From Candidatus Melainabacteria bacterium (GTDB lineage Bacteria > Cyanobacteriota > Vampirovibrionia > Obscuribacterales > Obscuribacteraceae): a stretch of 64,000 nucleotides of DNA. Location: contig RXJR01000015.1 in NCBI GenBank assembly GCA_003963305.1, positions 186,001 to 250,000 on the forward strand, in the 5' to 3' direction. Positions 33,179 through 42,668 of this stretch are shown in pieces; the stretch's first letter is position 1; each line of letters starts with the position of its first letter. A program made the position numbers and the translations under genes. The notes below the pieces were generated by a model that ran no database searches, was not told the DNA's origin, and was given only the letters and a program-made list of their open reading frames with translations.

Positions 33179-36007
33179 TTAGCCTGCTTTTAGAAGATCC
33201 GGACTGAACGTCTCCGGTGTTATTCCCTGCCCCAACAAATGGCAGGCCCAACGAGAGTCTCCATTGCACAATTCAATCATACGCGAACGCATAGGTTGAT
33301 CTGTGTTTGGTTCAGTTGTGGCAACCCAGTACATGAAGCGAGGCACAACCAGCTTTACGACACCTCTCGACAGCTTGTGATAGATAAGGAATGCATCCGA
33401 ATACTCTCTGTTTTTACGAGTCAAGTGCCCAATCGCTGACATTTCTTGTGGCGTCAAACCGCAAGCATCGCGAATAGCATCGAAGTTGCTCGGGTCGTTA
33501 CCGAGAATGATCTTCATCGAACTGTTGGTCGCGAGGTTGCGGGCGCGATCGTCTTTCAACAGGTCGCCGAGCTCCTGCGAGATGCCTATGAAAAATAGCC
33601 CCAAGTGGCGTGATGTACGTGAAGCGTCTTCAACCAGCGTCTTACCGCCTTCGTAACGAAGCAGTCTCCACAACTCGTCTATACAGAATACAAAACGAGC
33701 CGGTTTACCTTGAGCCATCTTTTCAGCCTTATGCTGGGCGGCTCTTCTCAGAACGAAGTCCGAAACGAACAGCGTCACGACACCTTCGAGAGTCTTGTCG
33801 TGTGCCAGATCGGAAGTATCGAACACCATCAACTGAGCATCCATTGGAATTGATGTCGGACCGTCGAACAACTTGCCGAAGATTGCGCCTTTGCAGTAGA
33901 GACTGAGTCTGTTAGCCAGATCTTCACAGGTCTCAGCGCGTTTACCAGAGTTGGTCATCTGCTCATTTTTGAGCCATGCCACCAGATCCGATTCATAGGG
34001 AATACGACCCTGAGCCGCACAACTCTTATAAATTGCCTGAATGCCCTGCATCAAAATCGGCTTTTCGTCTTTTGACATTGACTGCTCGCCGCGCTCTCCC
34101 AACATAACCGAGTGGAAGTTGAGAATTTTGATGATGTGCGATTCGGGCGGATTAGCAGGGTCAATCGCCTTGCCGTCATAAGTGGTCAAAGGCAAGTCAT
34201 AGAGATTTATGCAAACCGAACCATCCGGACCCAAACGAATATAAGCAGTATCGTCATAGACTTCAGTGAGCATGCGATAGCTGCCGGAACGGTCGATAAT
34301 CACAGTCTTGGCGCCAGCCAGAGTCTTCATTTGAATCAACTGTTGGGCAACCATGGATTTACCTTCCCCTGGTTGACCGAATACGATACAGAGAGCGTTC
34401 GGTAATTTTTCATCATAAGCGTTTAAGAAAACCGGTTCTAGAGTCTCTTTCGAGAAGCCCAGCCAGTCTCCCTTTTCCGAACCCAATTTGGCATGAACAA
34501 AGGGAAATGAATTTCTTACTGTCGGTGTTCTCACCGCTTTGCCACGGCGGGTGGTGTCAATTCCCAGCCCAGGCAAGCTGCCAATAAAGAGATTCTTTTG
34601 CTCGTGATAGCCAACAATGAAGCGAGCACCACGGCATTGTGGTGCGGCAGAACGGACATACTCAGTAGCGCGATTCAATTCTTCGAGCGACTCTCCGTTG
34701 AGAGTGAAATAGACAGCGTAATTGAATACTTCCATGTTGGATGTATACAGCTCAGAGCCTATGTTTGCGGCTTCTTGCGCTTTTTCGGCTTCTTCCTGGT
34801 TCGGCGCAGAGCGCGGTCCCATGATGCCCTGATAAGTGTTGGCATGAGATTGTGCCTGCTTGCGCTGCATCCTCTTACGGAACAGATCTTTGTCTAGCTT
34901 GTGCGCAAAAATATTCATGCGCCATTCGCAATTCAAGCGCAAAAGCGGCTGTAACCAAAGCGGTCCAGTGCGCTCAGGCAGTCTGTTCATGTAGAGCGAA
35001 CGAATGAACTTAGCTTTCTCTTCCTTGTTCTCGTCGAGTTCGGTCATCTCGGAGATCACGATATAGTCAGGCTTGCTGAAATCATATCGAGACTCGGTCA
35101 ATTGCTGACGAATCGTAGCCGGCTCCATATCCGGAAAAACGCGACGCAGACCAGGAGGAATTGGTTGTTGCTTCGGTCTCTGCGGAACAGGCAATGTCTC
35201 GACAGGATCCGCGCCGGTCTTGGGATTAAGCTCTGCATAAAGCATGCGGAAGTATTCAACGGCACCGATCGGTCGCGCCGTCATCCCGCAGTTACCGAGC
35301 TGCGACACATATCCTTGCGCACGTTGAATTAACGTCGTGACGTTCTTGAGGTGACTACCGACTGTCTGTCGCGAGGCCTGGTTTGTGAATACATCAAGTA
35401 CGTTGCCGACAGCACGGTCGATCCAGCCCTGCTTCGCGGGCTTTTCTTTGGGAGGACGATAACAGAAGGTGACATAGAATTTGAGTTCAGGGATGAAGTT
35501 TTTGGAAAGAAGAAACGCTGCATCGTTTTCCACAACTTTTGCGACGTACTTGAGAAACTCATCATTTTCAACAACCTCGACGGGATGACGCTCGAAATAC
35601 TCTCTTTTACTTATGTTGTGGCAGACGATAGTCAGCTGGACCGATGTATCAATGCCGTTCAAGAAGCCGGTGAAGTGGTTCATCAGAGACACCAGCCGCA
35701 CTTCATCGAATCCGCTTACATGCACACCATCCAACTCGAAACAGCAACGGTATGTGCCGTCTTTCAAAACTACGACACCGAGCCCTGATTGATCGTCCTG
35801 GAACAAGTCCCACAAAGGAATCAGTCCGGGAGCTGATGGGTGCGGTCTGGGCACCGAGAGCGGTGGCAGTTTGGAGAGACCTTCCGCAGAGTATTGCTCT
35901 TGCGGCTGTTTCTTAAGGAGGTTAAGTATGCTGCTGGGCTTACGTAAGTTATCAGAGATTGAGGAAACCATGGGGTGATTACTCACTAAAATCGGGGAGT
36001 TGTTCAT
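33179..36007 (-). CDS. VirB4/TraC-type conjugation ATPase
   Basis: 942 residues. Residues about 60-480 form the N-terminal VirB4 domain (GLGVVVLKDGTYRCCFELDG, ARFIVGYHEQKNLF). The ATPase part has Walker A GQPGEGKS (544-551), IIDRSGSYRML, and Walker B RFVFCIDELWRLL near residue 790, with LGLFFIGISQELGDLLK after. VirB4 energises pilus and channel assembly at the inner membrane. The frame overlaps the upstream VirB3-like gene by 29 bases; a second ATG at 35971 would avoid overlap and may be used. Its neighbours (VirB3-like before, VirB8-like after) confirm a VirB operon. Confidence 0.93.
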   Translation of the reverse strand: MNNSPILVSNHPMVSSISDNLRKPSSILNLLKKQPQEQYSAEGLSKLPPLSVPRPHPSAPGLIPLWDLFQDDQSGLGVVVLKDGTYRCCFELDGVHVSGFDEVRLVSLMNHFTGFLNGIDTSVQLTIVCHNISKREYFERHPVEVVENDEFLKYVAKVVENDAAFLLSKNFIPELKFYVTFCYRPPKEKPAKQGWIDRAVGNVLDVFTNQASRQTVGSHLKNVTTLIQRAQGYVSQLGNCGMTARPIGAVEYFRMLYAELNPKTGADPVETLPVPQRPKQQPIPPGLRRVFPDMEPATIRQQLTESRYDFSKPDYIVISEMTELDENKEEKAKFIRSLYMNRLPERTGPLWLQPLLRLNCEWRMNIFAHKLDKDLFRKRMQRKQAQSHANTYQGIMGPRSAPNQEEAEKAQEAANIGSELYTSNMEVFNYAVYFTLNGESLEELNRATEYVRSAAPQCRGARFIVGYHEQKNLFIGSLPGLGIDTTRRGKAVRTPTVRNSFPFVHAKLGSEKGDWLGFSKETLEPVFLNAYDEKLPNALCIVFGQPGEGKSMVAQQLIQMKTLAGAKTVIIDRSGSYRMLTEVYDDTAYIRLGPDGSVCINLYDLPLTTYDGKAIDPANPPESHIIKILNFHSVMLGERGEQSMSKDEKPILMQGIQAIYKSCAAQGRIPYESDLVAWLKNEQMTNSGKRAETCEDLANRLSLYCKGAIFGKLFDGPTSIPMDAQLMVFDTSDLAHDKTLEGVVTLFVSDFVLRRAAQHKAEKMAQGKPARFVFCIDELWRLLRYEGGKTLVEDASRTSRHLGLFFIGISQELGDLLKDDRARNLATNSSMKIILGNDPSNFDAIRDACGLTPQEMSAIGHLTRKNREYSDAFLIYHKLSRGVVKLVVPRFMYWVATTEPNTDQPMRSRMIELCNGDSRWACHLLGQGITPETFSPDLLKAG

Positions 36008-36317
36008 CGAGCAGGAACCTTACCGGATTAGGGTCAGGTCCTGGAATCAGGACTTGAGAGGTCATATAGAAGTTAAGCAAATTTTCCCAGTAACCAGTTG
36101 AATGGTTCAGGGTCACCAGTGAATAAACGGGACCGCACAGACCGATGAATATACAGATGTCGAGCCGTAAATCATGGCCGAAGAATGGCGTTTCGTTCAT
36201 CCAAGAATAAATCTGAGTCGACGCTATCAAGCTAATCAGGATAGCAATGAGTTGATCAAAGCGCATCCCAAAGAGCTTTGGCGAGTCTTCTAAGTTTAGG
36301 GGTGTGATATCTTCCAT
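35979..36317 (-). CDS. VirB3/PrgI-like two-helix membrane protein
   Basis: 112 residues. Two helices at about 20-39 (FDQLIAILISLIASTQIYSW) and about 54-71 (ICIFIGLCGPVYSLVTL), followed by a hydrophilic tail with WENLLNFYMTSQ and a short acidic end. This is the VirB3/PrgI pattern: short N-terminus with a conserved Gly-Phe-like FGMRFDQL, two membrane spans, and a gene directly upstream of virB4. The stop lies 29 bases inside the VirB4 frame, so the two are translated as one unit. Confidence 0.8.
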   Translation of the reverse strand: MEDITPLNLEDSPKLFGMRFDQLIAILISLIASTQIYSWMNETPFFGHDLRLDICIFIGLCGPVYSLVTLNHSTGYWENLLNFYMTSQVLIPGPDPNPVRFLLDEQLPDFSE

Positions 36318-36468
36318 CGACTTATTCTTTCGTTTTTGGATTCTCTGTGGACTGGGTTTCCGGGTTTAGGACTGGTTGGGCTTGGACTGGTTTGGGTTGG
36401 GTTGGATGCTTCCTGGGACTCCGTCTATTTAATTTTAGCTGCTTCCGTAGGACACCTGTTCGAATTGA

Positions 36469-37386
36469 CTATGCGGACAAAATTTGCGGAATGTTGATGT
36501 AGCCCTCGTACTGCTGGTTTGGCTGGACTCCGCCTGGTCTTGCCGCTCCGCCGGGAGGAGTTGGCATGCCGGGTCTGGCGTAACTTTGAGGCTGGTTGTT
36601 GCCATAATTCTGCGGTGGAGTCGGCTGAGCAGGCTGAGCCGGTTGCGGAGGAATCTCATATTTAGTGTATGTCGGTTGCTGAACCGGTTTGGGCAGAAAA
36701 ATTTCTTCCACCAGATGCGGTGGCAGGGTGACAATCTGTGCCTGGTGGGCAGCCGCCATCTGTTTTTGATGTTCGACGAGTTGCTTTGGCAGCAACGAAC
36801 GGCGGTCGACAACGTTGAAATAACCAAGAGCCGCATCGAACTCACCCAACTGGCGGAGAATTTCGCCCATTATGTACGAGTAGCGATTACGGTTGCCTGT
36901 CCACGATTCATCAAGCAGAGCCTCTTGAAGCTCCTGCGCAGCCAACGTCAGCCAGCGAGTATTATCAGCCTGATACTCAGCAGAACCTGTGGTACCGGCA
37001 AGGACGTGACACTCACGGGCACACCAGGCGCCATTAAGAGCCAGATTGGCTCGGTCAAGGCTGTGAGAGCCGTTGTTTCGACCGGTCAAGACGGCATGGG
37101 CAAACTTTTTGGAGAGCTCGATATCCGGCGTGTCAGGCACCAGCTCAGGCAATATGTAATGCGATGAGAAAGCGCTGAACCACCAGGCATAGATGCAGGA
37201 GGGACAAACCGCTACAAAGGAAGCGCGGATAATCGGGTCGGGAAGAACTCTGTGCAGATCGGCTTCGACCTGGCTATCGCGAGTCATATTGGGCAACCGA
37301 GTCACATTCGGGGTGGCGAAAACTGTGTTGCACGCGGGGCAAATCACTGACTCAGGACGTAGAACGAAATTTTCAATAACAAGCAT
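36469..37386 (-). CDS. DUF2225-like zinc-ribbon protein with proline-rich tail
   Basis: 305 residues from ATG 37386 (GAGAAG eight bases upstream). N-terminal DUF2225-type zinc ribbon: ICPACNTVFATPN (Cys16, Cys19), ADLHRVLPDP, VCPSCIYAWW (Cys61, Cys64). Middle part helical with TPR-like LGEFDAALGYFNVVD and the sequence RNNGSHSLDRANLAL. C-terminal 80 residues are Pro/Gln/Gly-rich (QPTYTKYEIPPQPAQPAQP). Function unknown. The gene reads in the same direction as, and 150 bases upstream of, the VirB3-VirB4-VirB8 set, and may be the first gene of that operon or act as a cytoplasmic accessory. Confidence 0.65.
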   Translation of the reverse strand: MLVIENFVLRPESVICPACNTVFATPNVTRLPNMTRDSQVEADLHRVLPDPIIRASFVAVCPSCIYAWWFSAFSSHYILPELVPDTPDIELSKKFAHAVLTGRNNGSHSLDRANLALNGAWCARECHVLAGTTGSAEYQADNTRWLTLAAQELQEALLDESWTGNRNRYSYIMGEILRQLGEFDAALGYFNVVDRRSLLPKQLVEHQKQMAAAHQAQIVTLPPHLVEEIFLPKPVQQPTYTKYEIPPQPAQPAQPTPPQNYGNNQPQSYARPGMPTPPGGAARPGGVQPNQQYEGYINIPQILSA

Positions 37387-37702
37387 GGTGATACTTCTCG
37401 ACAGCAATCCGATGCCTATAGATTAGGCGGTACTCAGGCACGGGTAAATCGGGGAAAGTCCCATGATCGGCTGAAATTTATCTTCCAGCATGGGGAAAAT
37501 ACGGCGATCTGTAACGGTTGTCGTTACTGACAGCCAGGTTGTTTTGAAGGTAGTAAGGCAGGATTCCATTTTTTAGAAACGATCTCTTCCAAATCACCCG
37601 ATGGGCGATGAGCAAAAATGATCCATATATGCTTTAGTTTACCCGCGAATCAAGATCTTTGGGAGCCAAGCGTCTTATAAGATTTCATATTAATTCTGAA
37701 AG
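37387..37702. other. Intergenic region
   Basis: About 316 bases between the DUF2225-like gene and the TPR gene, AT-rich towards 37620-37700. No gene, RNA or repeat is evident. Confidence 0.25.
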
Positions 37703-38599
37703 TCAAAAATTCAGGTTGACGAAATCCCGTTGTGGGTCAGCCAAATTGACCGAAAAGAACTTCAGCTCCAGGTTGCTTGCCGTGCTCAAATCAGCTTCAG
37801 CATCGCTGGACCGGCCCAGGTCTTTATAAACAGCCGCACGCTTTTCAAAGACCGGCTTGAATTCGGACAACTTTTCACACGCAAAATTGAGGTTCACTAG
37901 AGCAGCATCCAGGTCACCCTGTGCGTGCTGGGCATATGCTCGGCAGAATTCAGAGGCACCCTTCGATGCGCCAAACCAGTCATCGAAGCGCTGAGCATCC
38001 TCTAACGCCTCCGCATACCGACCAAGTTCAGTCAGACAAATAGACCGGTAAAACAAGAACACTTTCGAGGCTCTGTGCGAAAGCAAAAAATTGAGGTCGT
38101 CGAGCGCAAGCTGCCAGGATTGTAAGTTAGCATAGCCGTACGCACGATAGACCAGAGCCTCATAGCCGTCAGGATCACAATCGAACGCAGAGGTCGCATC
38201 TTCGACACAATGATCGAACTGACCGATGGCAAGGTAGCACCCGGCTCTTTGAATATAGGCGTCGAACTTTCCGCCAGTCAGTTCTATGACTCGACTGCAG
38301 TCAGGAATTGCTTTCTCTGGGTTACTCTTTCGCTGACAGTAAGCTCTATTGCTGTAAGAGACCCACCGCTCCGGATCAATTTCAATTGCTTTCGTGCACT
38401 CGCTGATCGCACTCTCGTTGTCATTCAATCTCTCGAATATTTCGGCGCGACACAAATATCCATCAACATTTTCAGGGTTGTGCTTCAGCGCTTGCTCGAC
38501 AAACTTGAACGCTCCATCAAAGTCTTTATCGCGGATACTATCATAGGCGCAATCCAGGAGTTTCCGAGCTTGAATTCTGTTGTAAGCTGTGGCCATCAT
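37703..38599 (-). CDS. Cytoplasmic TPR protein
   Basis: 298 residues, no signal peptide. At least six TPR units: NRIQARKLLDCAYDSIRDKDF, EQALKHNPENVDGYLCRAEIFERL, CTKAIEIDPERWVSYSNRAY, KAIPDCSRVIELTGGKFDAYIQRAG, CVEDATSAFDCDPDGYEALVYRAYGY and QLALDDLNFLLSHRA. A scaffold for protein-protein contacts; the partner is unknown, but its place between VirB components and the muramidase suggests an assembly or regulatory factor for the apparatus. The first of two ATG codons at 38599 is taken as start. Confidence 0.75.
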   Translation of the reverse strand: MMATAYNRIQARKLLDCAYDSIRDKDFDGAFKFVEQALKHNPENVDGYLCRAEIFERLNDNESAISECTKAIEIDPERWVSYSNRAYCQRKSNPEKAIPDCSRVIELTGGKFDAYIQRAGCYLAIGQFDHCVEDATSAFDCDPDGYEALVYRAYGYANLQSWQLALDDLNFLLSHRASKVFLFYRSICLTELGRYAEALEDAQRFDDWFGASKGASEFCRAYAQHAQGDLDAALVNLNFACEKLSEFKPVFEKRAAVYKDLGRSSDAEADLSTASNLELKFFSVNLADPQRDFVNLNF

Positions 38600-39169
38600 C
38601 GTCCCTTTTTCGCCAGTTTGAGCTCTTAGTACACATTTCTAAGTTTACCCTTTGCTGACGATTCTCGAAGGAAGTTAGATCTGGTACATGACGCCACACC
38701 ACAAAAAACAAAAAAGAAACCCAAGCACTATATTCGATACCAGAATAGATAGTCAGCAAAATTTCGATTCCGAACACCAACTAAATCTTAAACAGCAACC
38801 GAAAAGCTCTGCCTGTATACATGCACACGATTTTCGCAAATTCGTGAAATAGAAAAGTATCCAACAAAATTTTATCAATAGTCGAAAGTATCAGATGTGC
38901 AAAGCAAAAATTTAAGGCATCACAAATGGTGACATCAATACACAAGCAGATCACTCGAACACAGACTGAGAGCCAGAAAGCAGAATCAGGCTAAAACCAG
39001 AAAACAATCACTCAACGATTTCGAAGCAGAGAAATTCAAATTGTATTATTGACATGCGACACAAACATTGCTATGTTCAAGTTGCCCAAAACATAGACCT
39101 AGTGCCGAGACATCTGACTCTAAGAGATAGAGTGAGAAATCCATTTCGGCAAGATCAGGAAGGTGCCGA
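38600..39169. other. Long AT-rich intergenic region
   Basis: 570 bases of A-rich sequence upstream of the muramidase gene and divergent to the TPR gene. Apart from the good promoter at 39049-39077 I see no gene. A short frame at 39054 (63 codons) overlaps the promoter and is unlikely. Confidence 0.4.
39049..39077 (+). promoter_or_regulatory. Sigma70-type promoter for the muramidase gene
   Basis: Perfect -35 TTGACA (39049-39054), 17-base spacer, -10 TATGTT (39072-39077). The predicted start near 39084 gives an untranslated leader of about 85 bases to the ATG at 39170, which follows GGAAGGTG. Confidence 0.7.
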
Positions 39170-40828
39170 ATGTCTCGACCACCCGCAGCTGCTGCGTTGG
39201 AACACTGTCAATTACCAATCGAAAATGTTGGTGCACCGCGGTTAGCAGAGCACGTGTACGCGCAGACTGCATCAAACTGGACGCGCGAACGGCCGATTGC
39301 ACCAGACAATATCGATTGTCTCGATTTCTCACCTTGCATCTATCCACGCGAAGCACCTATCGCTACCGATCAATTGCCTGCTGCAACGCCCGAACAAATA
39401 CGAAGCTCATTAGACAATGCCACAAGCATTACATTCACCAGCGCAGCAGACAATAATCGAACCGGACAACAGCCAGACTTCTTCCTTGGCGCTGACGGAG
39501 TTTTACGTGCTAATCCCAACAAGAAAACACCTAATGCCGATGGCTCCATTAACATTGAATTACAAGCAAAAAACAAGTACGACACTGATGCAAAGAAATT
39601 CGCCGATCAGCTGCAGAAAGCAGCCATAAAGGATTTGATCAGCTACTTCAGTAGAAGTAATCCTGGGGCAAAGATTCCACAAGATTGGCTGGATCAACTC
39701 AGCAAAGAGCCTGACTTACCACCACCACCGGTGCCCATTGCAATTGACACTCCTGCCCCTTCAGACTTACCAGCGCCCCAACCGCAACAGCAAACACAGG
39801 AGCAGCCGCAGCCGATCAATCAGCAGTCTGTACAAAACAATAATTTTGGCGGCGGCGACAACGCTTCGATTAGTAATTCCCAGAGCGGCGGTGGCGGCGG
39901 TGGCGGCTACAGCGGAGGAGGCGGCTACAGCGGCGGCGGTGGTGGCGGTGGACACTTCGTTAGTGGCGGTGACAGTGGAAGTGGTTCTTCACACGCCGGT
40001 TCGAATGCTGCAAGCGGATCGGACAAACTTAGTAACATCAGAACAATAGTTGAGGTAGCAAAGGAAAAAGGAATCGACCCTGCATTAGCCGTCGCCACTG
40101 CCTACATAGAAACGGGTGGCACTTTCGACAACAAAATAGTTGGAGACAATGGACATAGCATCGGACTTTTCCAGCTCAACGACCAGGGCGAAGGCTATAA
40201 CATCCCTCTGGCAGCCAAGGAAGATCCACGGCAGAATGCCGAAATTGCACTCGGTGTGATGTCGCAATATCTAAACAAGGCAACCGACTATAACGGCGAT
40301 GGCACCATAAGCGGTGGCGAGATAGCAGCATCAGCACAGCGTCCTGCAGATCAAGCAGGCTATGCGCAGAAAGTCGACGCTGCTATTCCACAAGCGAAAG
40401 CACTGATAGACGAGGCGGAAAAAGCACCACAGATCGTCGATATGCCGGTCGGAGCATGGGGTGGTTATTCCAATGGTCAAATCCCAACCTCGGCTCTTGA
40501 AAGTGTTTATGGATTCAAAGTTGCGCCAGGAGTTGCAGATAATCTAACGGCGCTCTTAAATGCCGCTCAGCAGGCAGGAGTGTGGGACCCTAGCGAAAAA
40601 TATGCAACAGGCACCTACCGCACCTACGATCAGCAGGTGAGCCTCTATGCTCAAAAAGGACCAGACTGGGCAGCTACTCCCGGAAAGTCAATGCACGGAT
40701 GGGGCGAAGCCATAGACTTCACGATGAACAATCCGCAACTGATCAGCTGGCTAAAAGATAACGCCGAAAAATACGGATTCAAAAATCATACGAAAGAGCC
40801 GTGGCACTACAGCACCAGTGGAAATTGA
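39170..40828 (+). CDS. Two-domain cell-wall hydrolase: lysozyme-like muramidase and M15 (VanY-type) peptidase
   Basis: 552 residues. Order: variable N-terminal 200 residues; Pro/Gln linker; Gly/Ser-rich low-complexity stretch (about 232-285); lytic-transglycosylase/lysozyme-like domain about 295-420 (IDPALAVATAYIETGGTFDN with the catalytic Glu, then GHSIGLFQLN) that also carries an EF-hand-like DYNGDGTISGGE; and an M15 D-alanyl-D-alanine carboxypeptidase domain about 450-550 with zinc ligands His509, Asp516 (SMHGWGEAIDF) and His546 (EPWHYS), catalytic Glu543. It cuts glycan strands and peptide stems, a VirB1-like activity for channel passage through peptidoglycan. No signal peptide is visible, so export would need another route. 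Its promoter is at 39049-39077. Confidence 0.85.
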   Translation: MSRPPAAAALEHCQLPIENVGAPRLAEHVYAQTASNWTRERPIAPDNIDCLDFSPCIYPREAPIATDQLPAATPEQIRSSLDNATSITFTSAADNNRTGQQPDFFLGADGVLRANPNKKTPNADGSINIELQAKNKYDTDAKKFADQLQKAAIKDLISYFSRSNPGAKIPQDWLDQLSKEPDLPPPPVPIAIDTPAPSDLPAPQPQQQTQEQPQPINQQSVQNNNFGGGDNASISNSQSGGGGGGGYSGGGGYSGGGGGGGHFVSGGDSGSGSSHAGSNAASGSDKLSNIRTIVEVAKEKGIDPALAVATAYIETGGTFDNKIVGDNGHSIGLFQLNDQGEGYNIPLAAKEDPRQNAEIALGVMSQYLNKATDYNGDGTISGGEIAASAQRPADQAGYAQKVDAAIPQAKALIDEAEKAPQIVDMPVGAWGGYSNGQIPTSALESVYGFKVAPGVADNLTALLNAAQQAGVWDPSEKYATGTYRTYDQQVSLYAQKGPDWAATPGKSMHGWGEAIDFTMNNPQLISWLKDNAEKYGFKNHTKEPWHYSTSGN

Positions 40829-40911
40829 AACGTGCCATATAGTCGACACTACGACTTCTCACTGTAAAGGAGCGGATGTAGAATAGACTGAATAGTGTCT
40901 CGTAGATCCGC

Positions 40912-42558
40912 ATGAACGAAAAGATACAAGATTCAGACATAGTGCTTAAAAACACGGATGAGTTCGCAACAGAACCATCCGAAACTCAGCTACCCGGCTT
41001 CCATGACTTAAGGTTAATCGCAAACGGCACATCCGGCTACGTTTACTCTGCGCGGCGTGACATCGACAACAAAGCCCTCGCCGTCAAAGTCTACGAGAAG
41101 TCGCTCATACCAGACGCAGATGCGGTCAGACGCTTCGAACATGAAGTGAGTACTCTTCAACAGTTATCACATCCGAATATAGTCAAAATTTTCGGCTACG
41201 GCACGACCGAGTCAGGACAGCCATACATCGTCATGGAGAACGTCGAAGGGAAAAACCTTCGCAAACTACTCAGCGAAAACGGTGCGCTCGAAACAAATCG
41301 TGCGGCCACGGCTGCCAGAGAAGTTTGTCGAGCACTGATCGCAGCACACGAACGGGGCATCATCCACAGAGATTTGAAGCCAACCAACATTATTCTGGAC
41401 GACAGAAACATAGCAAAAGTCGTTGATTTCGGCATAGCCAAAGCAGTCGGTTCTGCAAATGATACCATTACCGAATATGGTGCCATCATAGGCACCCCGG
41501 CTTACATGAGCCCTGAGCAATGCTTAAATCAGCGTACTGACGAAAGGTCAGATATCTATTCTCTCGGTTGTACTTTATTTGAGTTGCTGACAAATGAGAA
41601 AGCATTCGAGGCGGAAACAGCCATCACTGCGCTGGCAAAACAAATCAACAAAGATCGCAGTCACCTCAAACCAGTTCTTGACAGACATAAAATTCCTCCT
41701 GAGCTTCAACAGATAGTGCTGAAGTGCCTCGAAAGGAATCCTGAGAATCGGTACAACACCGCTCTGGAACTTGATCATGCTCTAAGCGGATATCTGTTGC
41801 AGGTCGAACAAACGCCAGCAATCAGTGCCAAAATGAGCACAAGCACTCAAACTATTCTCTGTGTCTGTGCTTTGATTGCTGTCCTGGTTGTATTTGAAAC
41901 GGCGTTATTCCACGCCCGAGAGACGATAGAAGCAGATCCAGGACACCCTATGCCGACGTCAAATGTAAGTGTAGTAGGCACGACCAACGGATCAGAGCTG
42001 AAAACAGTCGAAATCAAAAATCGTCTTACAGGCGCGGTGATCTTTTCAGAATCTGCTGTCGGATTGAACATTAAAAGGGCTGTCAAAGATGCAGCCAGCA
42101 AAGGGGTTTCGCTAGCATATGCCGATCTGAAGAATGCAGACCTGACTCAGGTGGAGTTGAATGACGCAAATTTGCACTTGGCTGACTTGACCGACGCAAA
42201 GCTTATACAAGCCCGGCTCTCGGACGACAAGTTCGACGGAGCCATTTTGACTGGAGCCAACTTGAGCCAGGCAAATCTAAACAGATGCACTTTTCGCGAT
42301 AGCAAAATGAGTTCCGTAGACCTTGTCCAAACACAAGCTCCATTCACGGATTTCCGGGACGCGGATCTGACTAATGCAAAACTGGTACAAGCGAACTTAA
42401 CCAACTGTGACTTGAGAAACGCAGATCTAACCGAAGCAAAATTTTCGCAGGCTCGATTTGCAGGATCAAACATTACCAATGCAAAGATGGCTTCCAACGA
42501 TCAGTTTAACAAACCTGACATTAAAGGCAGCACTATAAATGGTGTCACTATTAGATAG
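40912..42558 (+). CDS. Membrane Ser/Thr protein kinase with pentapeptide-repeat sensor
   Basis: 548 residues. Kinase domain about 28-290: Gly-rich IANGTSGYVYSA, Lys59, catalytic HRDLKPTN (Asp154), DFG (Asp172), GTPAYMSPEQC. One transmembrane helix at about 308-327 (TILCVCALIAVLVVFETALF). An extracytoplasmic C-terminal region carries pentapeptide repeats (A(D/N)LxxAxL pattern: ADLKNADLTQVELNDANLHLADL ...) from about 400 to 535, which form a right-handed quadrilateral beta helix, probably a sensor or binding surface. Closely similar to the next gene, so the pair is a tandem duplication. Sits between the muramidase and an MDR enzyme on the plus strand, within the type IV machine region. Confidence 0.92.
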   Translation: MNEKIQDSDIVLKNTDEFATEPSETQLPGFHDLRLIANGTSGYVYSARRDIDNKALAVKVYEKSLIPDADAVRRFEHEVSTLQQLSHPNIVKIFGYGTTESGQPYIVMENVEGKNLRKLLSENGALETNRAATAAREVCRALIAAHERGIIHRDLKPTNIILDDRNIAKVVDFGIAKAVGSANDTITEYGAIIGTPAYMSPEQCLNQRTDERSDIYSLGCTLFELLTNEKAFEAETAITALAKQINKDRSHLKPVLDRHKIPPELQQIVLKCLERNPENRYNTALELDHALSGYLLQVEQTPAISAKMSTSTQTILCVCALIAVLVVFETALFHARETIEADPGHPMPTSNVSVVGTTNGSELKTVEIKNRLTGAVIFSESAVGLNIKRAVKDAASKGVSLAYADLKNADLTQVELNDANLHLADLTDAKLIQARLSDDKFDGAILTGANLSQANLNRCTFRDSKMSSVDLVQTQAPFTDFRDADLTNAKLVQANLTNCDLRNADLTEAKFSQARFAGSNITNAKMASNDQFNKPDIKGSTINGVTIR

Positions 42559-42668
42559 GCGTACTCGGAATGAGCACACAACAACAGAGGAACAAAATAT
42601 TCGTAGAGCAACTCTGACTCAACCGACTATGAAGGAATTCAGCGCCAACTCAAATGCAGGAAAGCCCA

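Noticed and set aside
36484-37167. 227-codon plus-strand frame opposite the DUF2225-like gene
   Set aside because: The opposite strand carries the recognisable zinc ribbon; this frame has no recognisable domain.
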